Shown in pieces: positions 53,812 to 61,623 of a DNA stretch of 64,000 bases (within the stretch, counting starts at the first letter, position 1; every line of letters starts with the position of its first letter). A program made the translations under genes and the position numbers. Source of the stretch: Alteromonas macleodii (GTDB lineage: Bacteria > Pseudomonadota > Gammaproteobacteria > Enterobacterales > Alteromonadaceae). The notes beneath the pieces were generated by a model that ran no database searches, was not told the origin of the DNA, and saw only the letters and a program-made list of their open reading frames with translations. The DNA lies in the NCBI RefSeq assembly GCF_903772925.1, contig NZ_LR812090.1, positions 3,618,599-3,682,598 of the forward strand, in the 5' to 3' direction.

Positions 53812-54396
53812 TTAAAGTTCCTCCTCTGATTCTTCCAGTTCTATGAGGCAATTCTCGAGGTCTTCAATTAGCGCTTGCACTAGCTCTTCGTCGTCAATTA
53901 GCGTAAATATTATTTTTGCAATTGCTTTTTCATCTTTGACCGTTAGCGCTTCTTTCAACCGAGAGAAGTCAACATCCTTAGTTGGCCCACTTTTGGGGGC
54001 ATCAACAGTTTCGCTAATACATTGTTCAACAAATTTCTTTGTGACGCTTTCCGGTGAGGGCTTAGATTTTATTTTCAGATTTTCACAGACCTTACGCCAT
54101 ACTCGATACCTTACATCAACATGAAGTTTGCGCATTGCTAGTAGTGATGAATTGGAATACTTACCAACAGGTAGAGATAAGCTTAAAGCTATCTCACCTG
54201 CTTTTGCGTGTTCAAACAGCATTGAGTAACTTATACTCGGAAAGGTTTCAGTACAGAAACTCTTGAAGTTTGGGAAGCCAATAACACTATAAGCCTGATT
54301 GATGTAAAGGGTTGTAACACTTTCTGCAAAATCGCAGTGTGAGTCATTTATAAGATCGATTAGATCGTAAATTTTATCTTCATTTAATAAACTCAT
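53812..54396 (-). CDS. Small putative DNA-binding protein of the mobile module
   Basis: 194 residues from the ATG at 54396, preceded by CGGAG at 6-bp spacing; the open frame to 54531 would add a spurious hydrophobic stretch. The segment LPVGKYSNSSLLAMRKL followed by VWRKVCENLKIKSKPSPESV resembles plasmid/phage ParB-KorB-like C-terminal helices of unknown family. The tail is very acidic (LIELEESEEEL). First gene of the minus-strand operon with the Rep-like gene. Confidence 0.6.
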   Translation of the reverse strand: MSLLNEDKIYDLIDLINDSHCDFAESVTTLYINQAYSVIGFPNFKSFCTETFPSISYSMLFEHAKAGEIALSLSLPVGKYSNSSLLAMRKLHVDVRYRVWRKVCENLKIKSKPSPESVTKKFVEQCISETVDAPKSGPTKDVDFSRLKEALTVKDEKAIAKIIFTLIDDEELVQALIEDLENCLIELEESEEEL

Positions 54397-54578
54397 TTTA
54401 ATCTCCGTAACAAATTGACTGACTATCAGCGACACGAAATTGCCGCTCACGGAGGAATTAGAAAAAACGACAGCGATCTGCATAAAAAATAAATAAAAAA
54501 GCAGAACAATTAGGAATAACAACCAACTCAAGTAATATAAGGTTATTAATCATACCCTTACACCATTATTTAGAAGTG

Positions 54579-54596
54579 AATCCTGAGCTCAGGATT
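54579..54596. repeat. Perfect 18-bp palindrome
   Basis: AATCCTGAGCTCAGGATT is fully self-complementary. It lies about 180 bp upstream of the 53812-54396 gene and could be its operator or an origin element. Confidence 0.6.
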
Positions 54597-55040
54597 AGTA
54601 AGCACCCTTATAAATTTGAATTACACAACTACGAATTAACGATAATTGACAAAAAGTGAACTAGAACATCAATTCCATTATCAAAATGTGCTCTATTAAG
54701 CACGCTGCACAGTCATATTAAGATTATTGTGGTTTATCACTCATAACGAAGCATTGGCTTGATTTACTTCTTTTAGGACAAAGTGATGTACCAAAGTATC
54801 TTAACTCTGATGCTCTGCCGTGCATGAACAGCCTTGCCTGGAATAGCAATTTTCTTTACTGGGGCACCACAGAAAGTCATATAAGGTATTAATTGGCCAA
54901 GTTAGATATATCTTTTCTCTTTAATTCAAATAGCGATAAAAACCGATGGTGATAAGCCATAGACTCGTAGGTCTCATTAGAGGAATTAGCACAAGTCCAC
55001 TAATTGCGGCCTAGTTAAAACATCGACATCAACTCACCCA

Positions 55041-55080
55041 TGGTTTATAATTTAGTGGAAATAATAAAATTTATAAACCA
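55041..55080. promoter_or_regulatory. Inverted-repeat operator and promoter of the XRE-ImmA gene
   Basis: TGGTTTATAA (55041-55050) and TTATAAACCA (55071-55080) are perfect inverted copies 20 bp apart. The left arm contains a TATAAT-like -10 (TTTATAAT). The right arm ends 14 bp before the start codon, so autorepression by the XRE protein is likely. Confidence 0.65.
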
Positions 55081-55094
55081 CTTGGAGATTGACT

Positions 55095-56165
55095 ATGTTT
55101 TCAGAACGTTTGATGCGAGCACGTAAAGCTGCAGGTATGTCTATGAACGCTCTGGGCATTGCAATTGGTGTATCTGCTAATGCTATTAAGAAATACGAAC
55201 ATGGCGAAGCAATGCCGTCATCAGGGAAGCTTTATAAACTCGCAAAGACTTTAGGAGTCCGCTCAGAATACTTTTTTCGACCAACAAAAGTGGAGTTGGG
55301 ACATGTTGAGTACCGAAAACGTTCTAATACCCCACAGAAAACTCTCGACCGTATAAATGGCGATGTTCTAGATCAAGCTGAATTATGGACTGAATTACTA
55401 GACCTTTTTCCTGACTCTGTCCGCCCGATAAGTAAATTTACTCTACCAGGTAATTTACCTGAGACAGTTGATTCTGAAGAAGCAATTGAATCTATTGCTG
55501 AACAAATGCGGAAAGAGTGGCAGTTAGGTCTTAACCCTATTCCTGATATGATCGATTGCCTTGAATCTCGAGGCATTATGGTTATCTGTACCGACGTCAA
55601 TGTAGGTAATAAGTTTGATGGATTAGCCGGACAGATCAACGAGTCACCAGTTATTGTTGTATCAACAACACAGCCTGGAGATCGACAGCGGTTTACACTA
55701 GCTCATGAGCTAGGTCATTTAGTATTGCACGGTCGGTTACCTGATACTATTGACGAAGAGAAAGCATGCAACCACTTTGCAGGTGCCTTTTTACTACCTT
55801 TGATAGCAATCAAACAACACCTTGGCACATATCGGCAGGCTCTTGAGCCGCGTGAGCTATTTATGCTTAAGCACGAGTTTGGCATTAGTATGATGGGCAT
55901 TTTGGTTCGTGCGGGTCAGGCAAACGTAATTTCATCATCTTTGCAAAAGCAATATTACATGAAATTCAATAAGCTCAAGTGGCGTACACGGGAACCAGGC
56001 ACCGCCTACCCTCAAGAAACAACATTTCTTTACAAACAGCTCGTCTATCGAGCGTTAGCGGAAGATTACATCACAGAATCAAAAGCTGCTGAATTTTTAA
56101 AAATGCCACTTTCAGCATTCCACAAAGAACGTAAGCTAGGAATGGCTGATGCAATTACTAATTAG
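55095..56165 (+). CDS. XRE-family regulator with ImmA/IrrE metallopeptidase domain
   Basis: 356 residues from the ATG at 55095, with TTGGAG 8 bp upstream; a TTG at 55089 is in frame. An N-terminal Cro/C1 helix-turn-helix (about 1-60: MNALGIAIGVSANAIKKYEH) is joined to a zinc metallopeptidase with HExxH (His204-Glu205...His208 in AHELGHLVLHG) and later GAFLLP. Such proteins control mobile elements by cleaving repressors or act as the antitoxin of a toxin pair. The PIN gene overlaps its end by 17 bp, so they form a two-gene unit. Confidence 0.92.
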   Translation: MFSERLMRARKAAGMSMNALGIAIGVSANAIKKYEHGEAMPSSGKLYKLAKTLGVRSEYFFRPTKVELGHVEYRKRSNTPQKTLDRINGDVLDQAELWTELLDLFPDSVRPISKFTLPGNLPETVDSEEAIESIAEQMRKEWQLGLNPIPDMIDCLESRGIMVICTDVNVGNKFDGLAGQINESPVIVVSTTQPGDRQRFTLAHELGHLVLHGRLPDTIDEEKACNHFAGAFLLPLIAIKQHLGTYRQALEPRELFMLKHEFGISMMGILVRAGQANVISSSLQKQYYMKFNKLKWRTREPGTAYPQETTFLYKQLVYRALAEDYITESKAAEFLKMPLSAFHKERKLGMADAITN

Positions 56166-56664
56166 TGACGCAAACATCCTAATTGATATGGAAGAAGGGG
56201 AACTGCTGCCACAAATGTTCCAACTTCCTTATAACTTCTCCATCCCCGATATCTTGTTTTACGAAGAACTAGAACAAGAACACAACCACTTAATTGAGCT
56301 GGGTTTGAGACTTGATGAGCTTGAGGGAGAGTTAGTAAGTTATAGCTTAGCGCTTGTTGAGCAATATCGAAAACCTAGCCGCAATGATTGTTTTGCGCTT
56401 GCGTTGGCGAAACATCATCAGTGCCCACTTCTTACTGGAGACAAAGATTTACGAGCCGCAGCAGAAAATGAAGCTGTTGTTGTCATGGGCACAGTGTGGC
56501 TCTTAAAACAACTTGTAATACTACAGCTTATTACAGCGGACGAAGCGAGGACCTCATTAACTCTAATGAAAAATGCTGGCCGTAGGCTGCCATGGCGGAG
56601 AGCTGAAGAGTATATTTTAGAAGCAGAACAGCAAATATTGAAAGAACATACACTTGAGCCATGA
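56149..56664 (+). CDS. PIN-domain ribonuclease, probable toxin partner
   Basis: 171 residues. PIN-type acidic sites are visible: Asp in LISDANILIDME, Asp in SRNDCFALALAKHH, and LLTGDKDLRAAA. The fold and length suit a DUF3368-like PIN nuclease that would cleave RNA. The C-terminal extension (about 125-171) is basic and helical. It starts within the 3' end of the XRE-ImmA gene, the layout of known XRE-COG2856/PIN toxin-antitoxin pairs. Which member is antitoxin is not decided by sequence. Confidence 0.82.
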   Translation: MQLLISDANILIDMEEGELLPQMFQLPYNFSIPDILFYEELEQEHNHLIELGLRLDELEGELVSYSLALVEQYRKPSRNDCFALALAKHHQCPLLTGDKDLRAAAENEAVVVMGTVWLLKQLVILQLITADEARTSLTLMKNAGRRLPWRRAEEYILEAEQQILKEHTLEP

Positions 56665-56687
56665 GTATCAGGAACTATACCGTTGCT

Positions 56688-57974
56688 TTAAATACAACCA
56701 CGCCTTCTGTACTCAGCCTCCCAAACCTTGAAGCGCTGTGTAAGTAACTCTTTGGTTTTTAAACCTCGTGCGAGCGCACGTTTGCTTTTTGCCCTTTCTT
56801 CTTTATTTTCGAACGTTACTCCGGATAGCTCCTGCTCAAACATACTAGGGACGACATGACTGTAGTGTTGCTCTATCATCGCAATGCTAGTACCGCATTG
56901 TCGAGCAAGTACATCAACTCTTAAAGTTCGGCTAAGTAATTGCCAAGTTATGTAAGTATGGCGCAGCGAATAGAGTGTTCTTGGTCCATCTGGGCTGGTC
57001 TTCAGCTCTGCTTCTTCTAATGCAGATACAAAGGTTCTACCCAGTTCGTTGGTACTTGAACCGTCTGCTAAGAGAAATATCTTGTCGGACGGTCGGCGAT
57101 TAGGAAAACGATCCATTAAGTTCATTAGGGGAAAAACAAATTCATCTTTGCACACAACGGTTCTAGTGCCAGTATGTTTAGTGGTCTTGCCTTTTCGTAC
57201 CTTGATTTTAAAAATAACTTGGTGCTCTTGTCTCGTCATTAAGATGTCAGCCCAAGTCAGTTCTTCCATTTCAGTGCCAGGACGAATACCTGTATTGACA
57301 ACTACGTCAGCATAATCAAGTAAAAGTTCTCTTATTTGCCTTGTCTTTTCCTTACGGCTGTTGTCTCTCATACTTTCGAGAGTTTCAACGACCTTCTCAT
57401 ATTCAACTTCGCTGAAAGCAGCACGTCTAGCCCCCTGCTCTCCTTTGTTGCTTAATACTGGAACCTGAACTGGCAACATCCATTGATTTTCAACCGCTGC
57501 TTTAAACACCATTTGTAGCGCAGCGTTATGATTTAGCAGAGTGGATTTGTTAAGAACCTTACCTGCCTTTTGTATTCGCCAAATGTCGAACTCTTTAAGC
57601 TTGTCTTGGTCAATAGAAGTGATATATGTACGGTCAAAAAATGGAATATGATATTTTTTCAAAGCCCCAATGTAGTCTTTGTAGCTAACTTTTCCACCGC
57701 CGTGAGCAAGCTCATGTTCCATAGCAAGAATGCTTTTTGCAGCTACATCGCGAAAACGTTTGCTCGTTGTGAGTGTTCCGGTTTCCGCTTTTATTTTCCA
57801 CTCCATACGTAACAGTCTAGCCGCTGCTACAGCTTCTTCTTTATCAACTTGTTTAGTTGATTTGCAATGCCACTTCCCGAAAAGCTGAAAACGGGCGTAC
57901 CACTTTTTGCTGTTATCTTGCAGGAAAACGTAGAGCGTGTCGTCGATGTCGTGTCTTGCTAACTGCTTAGCCAT
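56688..57974 (-). CDS. Phage/island-type tyrosine integrase
   Basis: 428 residues from the ATG at 57974 (MAKQLARHDID); the open frame extends to 58043 but adds a hydrophobic stretch. It has an N-terminal Arm-type region, a SAM-like core-binding domain (about 75-175) and a catalytic domain: Arg in VVNTGIRPGTEMEEL, the HxxR box present as YSLRHTYITW (Tyr replacing the first His), and Tyr nucleophile in MIEQHYSHV. It is convergent with the PIN gene and lies at the right end of the accessory block. The target site is not evident. Confidence 0.88.
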   Translation of the reverse strand: MAKQLARHDIDDTLYVFLQDNSKKWYARFQLFGKWHCKSTKQVDKEEAVAAARLLRMEWKIKAETGTLTTSKRFRDVAAKSILAMEHELAHGGGKVSYKDYIGALKKYHIPFFDRTYITSIDQDKLKEFDIWRIQKAGKVLNKSTLLNHNAALQMVFKAAVENQWMLPVQVPVLSNKGEQGARRAAFSEVEYEKVVETLESMRDNSRKEKTRQIRELLLDYADVVVNTGIRPGTEMEELTWADILMTRQEHQVIFKIKVRKGKTTKHTGTRTVVCKDEFVFPLMNLMDRFPNRRPSDKIFLLADGSSTNELGRTFVSALEEAELKTSPDGPRTLYSLRHTYITWQLLSRTLRVDVLARQCGTSIAMIEQHYSHVVPSMFEQELSGVTFENKEERAKSKRALARGLKTKELLTQRFKVWEAEYRRRGCI

Positions 57975-58269
57975 AAATACCCATTTGCAAAGAAAAAATA
58001 ATGCGCTTACTTCGAGTATATATGGCTTAGTTACAATAGCCACCTGTTTTATATAGATATTTTTAGGTTATGTTAATACACATTAACGTGAACTATATTC
58101 GTTAAAATTCTTGCTAAGTTGTGCGCGATAATAACATTGAAAGTAAATTGATCTGGCCCATATAAAACTTAACACTCAGTTAGGCCATTACTATAGGCGG
58201 TGGCATACCTATCGTATTGAAAACTTCACTTTTATGCGGTCACGCTACCTGAAGAAGTTTCTACTTTAC
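57975..58269. other. Noncoding region upstream of the integrase
   Basis: 295 bp, AT-rich. It should contain the integrase promoter. An imperfect TTAACG...CGTTAA pair occurs around 58082-58105. I found no copy of the tRNA-Leu 3' end here that would mark an attachment site. Confidence 0.45.
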
Positions 58270-58288
58270 TCAAAGAAGAGTAGAAACT
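58256..58288. repeat. 10-bp perfect inverted repeat at the end of the TetR-linked operon
   Basis: AGTTTCTACT (58256-58265) and AGTAGAAACT (58279-58288) are perfect inverted copies. The pair overlaps the stop codon of the gene ending at 58270. It lacks a T-tract on the minus strand, so it is at most a weak terminator. Confidence 0.5.
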
Positions 58289-58674
58289 GTAAACAAAATA
58301 AAAGAAGTCATAAATCCCCAAAATGGGATACGAAACCAGTATACCTTAGCTAACACTAAATAAATAAAAGTGAAAAATACGGGCATTAGAGATAGAAAAA
58401 TAGAATTTCTAACAAAATCAAAATCGTATAAAATCAAATATATATATATAGCGGAAAAAAATAGCAACCCCAAGCTATGACTAGTATTAAAACCGATCCA
58501 AGCTAACCAACATGAAGTCTCTTTTGTAATATTTAACCTCTCATCCTTCATACGTTCTTTAAGTAGTGTGTCAGCAGGAGCGAATTTATTACCTAGAAGC
58601 GTATACAACAGGTGAATTAACCCGAGGCTTCCAATAATTAAAGCAGCTAAAATACAGAGAACTGTTTCCATCAA
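58270..58674 (-). CDS. Small four-helix membrane protein
   Basis: 134 residues with four predicted transmembrane helices (about 4-24, 55-78, 85-107, 112-132). The loop after helix 1 contains GNKFAPADTLLKERM. No family is confidently recognised and no catalytic motif is visible. It overlaps the upstream TetR gene by 4 bp, so it is probably translated with it and controlled by it. Confidence 0.7.
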   Translation of the reverse strand: MMETVLCILAALIIGSLGLIHLLYTLLGNKFAPADTLLKERMKDERLNITKETSCWLAWIGFNTSHSLGLLFFSAIYIYLILYDFDFVRNSIFLSLMPVFFTFIYLVLAKVYWFRIPFWGFMTSFILFTVSTLL

Positions 58675-59252
58675 TCAACCTCTTTTATAATTATTTCCAA
58701 GTTTTTATCAATCAATTCAGAAAGAAAGTCTCTAAAACAAAACAACTCCTCAGTTTTCAATGTTGGCATTAAACTTTGCATACCAATAAATGAGAAATAA
58801 GCAAGTTTTGAATACATCATTACAAGTTCATCTGACTTTTCTGGTAGGGCATAGTCTCTATATATTTTATATATGTATTCTATTCTATCCGCGTCCATCT
58901 TTGACTGATAATCACTTGCCAAGCCATAGTGTAAAGCCCAAGACCTCATAGCAATATCAAGTTCATGAGGCAAGGACCATGCAAACTCTCTCAAGGCCAC
59001 CAACCCTTTATCTGAATACGAATTATTAAGTTTCTCGATTAATAAATGAGAACCTCTGTAATACCAAGACTTTAATACTTCATTATGAAAATCTTCAACA
59101 TCTTTAAAGTGATGATAGAATGCTCCTCTGGTAATGCCTAAATCATAAGCAATTCTATTAGCTGAAATGCCACTACTACCTTCCTCTACTAATATTGAAA
59201 ACGCTCGCTCAATCCAAATGTTTTTCTTATTCAATTTTTTTTTATAATGCAT
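58671..59252 (-). CDS. TetR/AcrR-family transcriptional regulator
   Basis: 193 residues. The N-terminal helix-turn-helix is canonical (EEGSSGISANRIAYDLG, then ITRGAFYHHFKDVEDF); the all-helical C-terminal ligand-binding domain follows. The repressor's ligand is unknown. It lies 26 bp downstream of a second TetR gene and overlaps the membrane protein gene. Strongly AT-rich. Confidence 0.9.
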   Translation of the reverse strand: MHYKKKLNKKNIWIERAFSILVEEGSSGISANRIAYDLGITRGAFYHHFKDVEDFHNEVLKSWYYRGSHLLIEKLNNSYSDKGLVALREFAWSLPHELDIAMRSWALHYGLASDYQSKMDADRIEYIYKIYRDYALPEKSDELVMMYSKLAYFSFIGMQSLMPTLKTEELFCFRDFLSELIDKNLEIIIKEVD

Positions 59253-59278
59253 ATTGTCACCTCAAATTTTATTACTGG

Positions 59279-59908
59279 TTACTTCGAGTACTCACCCATA
59301 CTAGCAATAATAATATCTATAACAGTGTCTATATGGGATGTTCTTTGCTTATCCGAAAGTTCAAAAGAAATATCCATCAAGCCTCTCAAATAGAAATCTC
59401 CTTTTATGAGATTAAAAAAAGCTACAGCAAATTTTCTTGCTTGAGTTTCGGACAATAAAAAACACGATTGATTAGCTAGGCACTCCTCCAATTGATCAAT
59501 CATTCTACAGTAAATTTCACCATAAAAGATATCTGCTGAAAATTTAGCAACTTGGGGATCAGCAATAATTGTCTTTGAAAAAGAAAGGACATCCGGGTTT
59601 TGAAAGAAGTTCAAATAAAAGGTCGCCAAACTTCTCAATACCTGCCTTGGTGACAGAGATTCGTCACGAATGTAGCCACTGCGAGGTTGAATATTGCTGC
59701 ACATGTGTTCAGCTGTAGCTTTGCACAGCTCTTCTTTGTTTTTGAAATGAGAATAGACGGTTTGTTTCGATACACCAGAGTTCTCGGCGATTTTATCCAT
59801 AGAGGTTAAAGCTATACCGTTTTTTAATAATAAGGACGCACAGGCCTCTAAAATTTTTCTCCTTTTTTTCTGACACTTAGGCCTACCCTTTTTATTTGCT
59901 GTAGACAT
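59279..59908 (-). CDS. TetR/AcrR-family transcriptional regulator, end of the korAB-PPTase operon
   Basis: 209 residues. A basic N-terminus (KKGRPKCQKKRRKIL) precedes a standard helix-turn-helix (MDKIAENSGVSKQTVYSHFKNKEEL) and a helical ligand domain resembling AcrR-type regulators with an AefR-like C-terminus. The ATG follows the phosphopantetheinyl transferase stop directly. It is likely to regulate the operon in which it sits, including the RND pump. Confidence 0.9.
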   Translation of the reverse strand: MSTANKKGRPKCQKKRRKILEACASLLLKNGIALTSMDKIAENSGVSKQTVYSHFKNKEELCKATAEHMCSNIQPRSGYIRDESLSPRQVLRSLATFYLNFFQNPDVLSFSKTIIADPQVAKFSADIFYGEIYCRMIDQLEECLANQSCFLLSETQARKFAVAFFNLIKGDFYLRGLMDISFELSDKQRTSHIDTVIDIIIASMGEYSK

Positions 59909-60562
59909 CTAGTGTTGCTCCCTGTCAATTGCCACAGATAGTGCATAATCATGTGTTAGAAAATTGGATATGTTATATTCTTCATGCAGCGTTTCGCTCG
60001 AAACCTTACATATTTGAATAAGCGGAATTGCCGTTAATTTAGCTACAGCTTCTTTTTCTGTCCAAAACTGATAAAACTTTTCAACACTTAATTTACATTC
60101 CGCCAACTTATCTTTATCCTCGTCAGAAAAAACCTCGTCTCTGATATCCGACAAACTTTTTCTAGACTTAAAAACTTCAATATCAACACCTAGAAATTTA
60201 GGTGTTTGATAAAAGATAAATACCAAATAATTGACACTGTGACTAAATGCCACCTTAGCAGCAATATTGCCAAAACAATCAAATATTGCGGAGAACTTAT
60301 TAACCTTACAATATTTCAATGTATAGTTTTTTAGGTCCCCGCAATCTTGTCCAAAGAATAACCTCTTAATAATGTATCGGCTTTTTAAAAACTCGCTTTT
60401 TCGCCGGGGGTTAAGGTAACTTGCATATTTCTCTTTCTCTTCCATTGATAAGCATGTCGCTTCAGCATCAGGCTCGGCTATCGGTGTATTCAGGTCTGCA
60501 ATATGAACGTCAAGCCTCACTCCTCCAACCTGACACACGAGCTGCTTTGATGCTTCCTCCAC
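59909..60562 (-). CDS. Sfp-type 4'-phosphopantetheinyl transferase
   Basis: Transfers the phosphopantetheine arm of CoA to a carrier-protein serine, activating acyl or peptidyl carrier proteins. 217 residues. Mg-binding signature LGVDIEVFKS (about 125-135) and second motif FYQFWTEKEAVAKL (about 162-175) are intact. The GTG at 60562 directly follows the korB stop and a downstream start is not evident. Its dedicated place in this operon, rather than beside acpS, suggests a secondary-metabolite or specialised carrier protein substrate outside the window. Confidence 0.9.
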   Translation of the reverse strand: MEEASKQLVCQVGGVRLDVHIADLNTPIAEPDAEATCLSMEEKEKYASYLNPRRKSEFLKSRYIIKRLFFGQDCGDLKNYTLKYCKVNKFSAIFDCFGNIAAKVAFSHSVNYLVFIFYQTPKFLGVDIEVFKSRKSLSDIRDEVFSDEDKDKLAECKLSVEKFYQFWTEKEAVAKLTAIPLIQICKVSSETLHEEYNISNFLTHDYALSVAIDREQH

Positions 60563-61591
60563 CTATTGCTGGATCCAGGTATTCTGTGCCATCAAAAGGC
60601 TTCGAATCGCTGGCTTTTCCTTACAGCGCATCATCTCATTGTCGGTAAAAGCATCTTCGTATGTAGGCTTCTCTTCTCGTTTAAAGATCCCTAAAGGAAT
60701 TGGAAAATCTGGCATCTTCAAGTTGGAGAGAAAATGTGGGTAAAGCGAAGATTCGGCACGTTCTGTGTGGTATATCGCACTAGGTGGCAAAGGCTCATTT
60801 GCACCTATGGTTTGTACCGATGGGTTAAATCCATCACTAACAATCACCTTGTCTTTATTTGCTCCAAATAGTAGAGGGCTCTTATCCAACAGATGGACAA
60901 TGCTATCTTGATTGGTTTTACGATCTTTAAGGCTACTGAAGGCACCATCGTTGAAAATATTACAATTTTGCAGTACCTCAATAAAGCTCGCCCCTTTATG
61001 TTTAGCTCCCTCTAAAAGAACATTTTGTAAATTTGGCGCGTCTGTATCTATCGCTCTAGCAACAAATGTTGCGCCCGCTGATAACGCGAATGATATAGGG
61101 TCTACAGGTGACTCAATGCTGCCATTAGGACTGCTTTTAGTAACCTTGCCTTTTTCCGAGGTAGGTGAAAATTGCCCTTTAGTGAGTCCATAGATACGGT
61201 TATTGATCAACAGTATATTGACATTTATATTTCTTCTAAGGATATGTAGCAAATGATTGGCACCTATACTCATGGAGTCGCCATCGCCGGTAATCACCCA
61301 AACTGAGAGATCCGGATTGGCTATTTTGATGCCTGTCGCTATGGTAGGTGCTCGGCCATGAATAGTGTGGAAACCATAGGTGTCTAGATAGTAAGGCATG
61401 CGACTAGAACATCCTATACCAGAAACAAAAACAATCTTTTCTTTAGGCACATTAAGTTGTGGTAGCACCTTTTGAACGCTGGATAGGATTGAGTAATCCC
61501 CACAGCCAGGACACCATCGAACATCCTGGTCAGAAACAAAGTCACTTTTCTTTAATGTTTGTACGTCTTTTGCGTCTTTTACAATTGTCAT
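60563..61591 (-). CDS. korB: 2-oxoacid:ferredoxin oxidoreductase beta subunit
   Basis: 342 residues from the ATG at 61591 (SD AGGAAA at 8-bp spacing; the ATG at 61597 is too close). TPP-binding subunit: RWCPGCGDYSIL, then ITGDGDSMSIGANHLLH with IYGLTKGQFSPTSEKG supplies the diphosphate and magnesium contacts. Together with the alpha subunit it oxidatively decarboxylates a 2-oxoacid to acyl-CoA with ferredoxin as acceptor. The type (2-oxoglutarate or other) is not decided by sequence. The PPTase start abuts the stop. Confidence 0.9.
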   Translation of the reverse strand: MTIVKDAKDVQTLKKSDFVSDQDVRWCPGCGDYSILSSVQKVLPQLNVPKEKIVFVSGIGCSSRMPYYLDTYGFHTIHGRAPTIATGIKIANPDLSVWVITGDGDSMSIGANHLLHILRRNINVNILLINNRIYGLTKGQFSPTSEKGKVTKSSPNGSIESPVDPISFALSAGATFVARAIDTDAPNLQNVLLEGAKHKGASFIEVLQNCNIFNDGAFSSLKDRKTNQDSIVHLLDKSPLLFGANKDKVIVSDGFNPSVQTIGANEPLPPSAIYHTERAESSLYPHFLSNLKMPDFPIPLGIFKREEKPTYEDAFTDNEMMRCKEKPAIRSLLMAQNTWIQQ

Positions 61592-61623
61592 ATTCATTTT
61601 CCTAATTTCATCGTGACTTGGGA

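Larger units (their letters stand above)
54397..55094. other. Noncoding region between two divergent modules
   Basis: About 700 bp without a credible gene. It contains a perfect 18-bp palindrome (54579-54596) and, at the right end, the operator/promoter of the XRE-ImmA gene (55041-55080). The AT-richness and the replication-like neighbour make an origin possible, but I see no iteron set. Confidence 0.5.

Noticed and set aside
58082..58105. TTAACG...CGTTAA inverted repeat upstream of the integrase as an attachment core
   Set aside because: Six-base arms in AT-rich DNA are weak evidence and there is no second copy near the tRNA.
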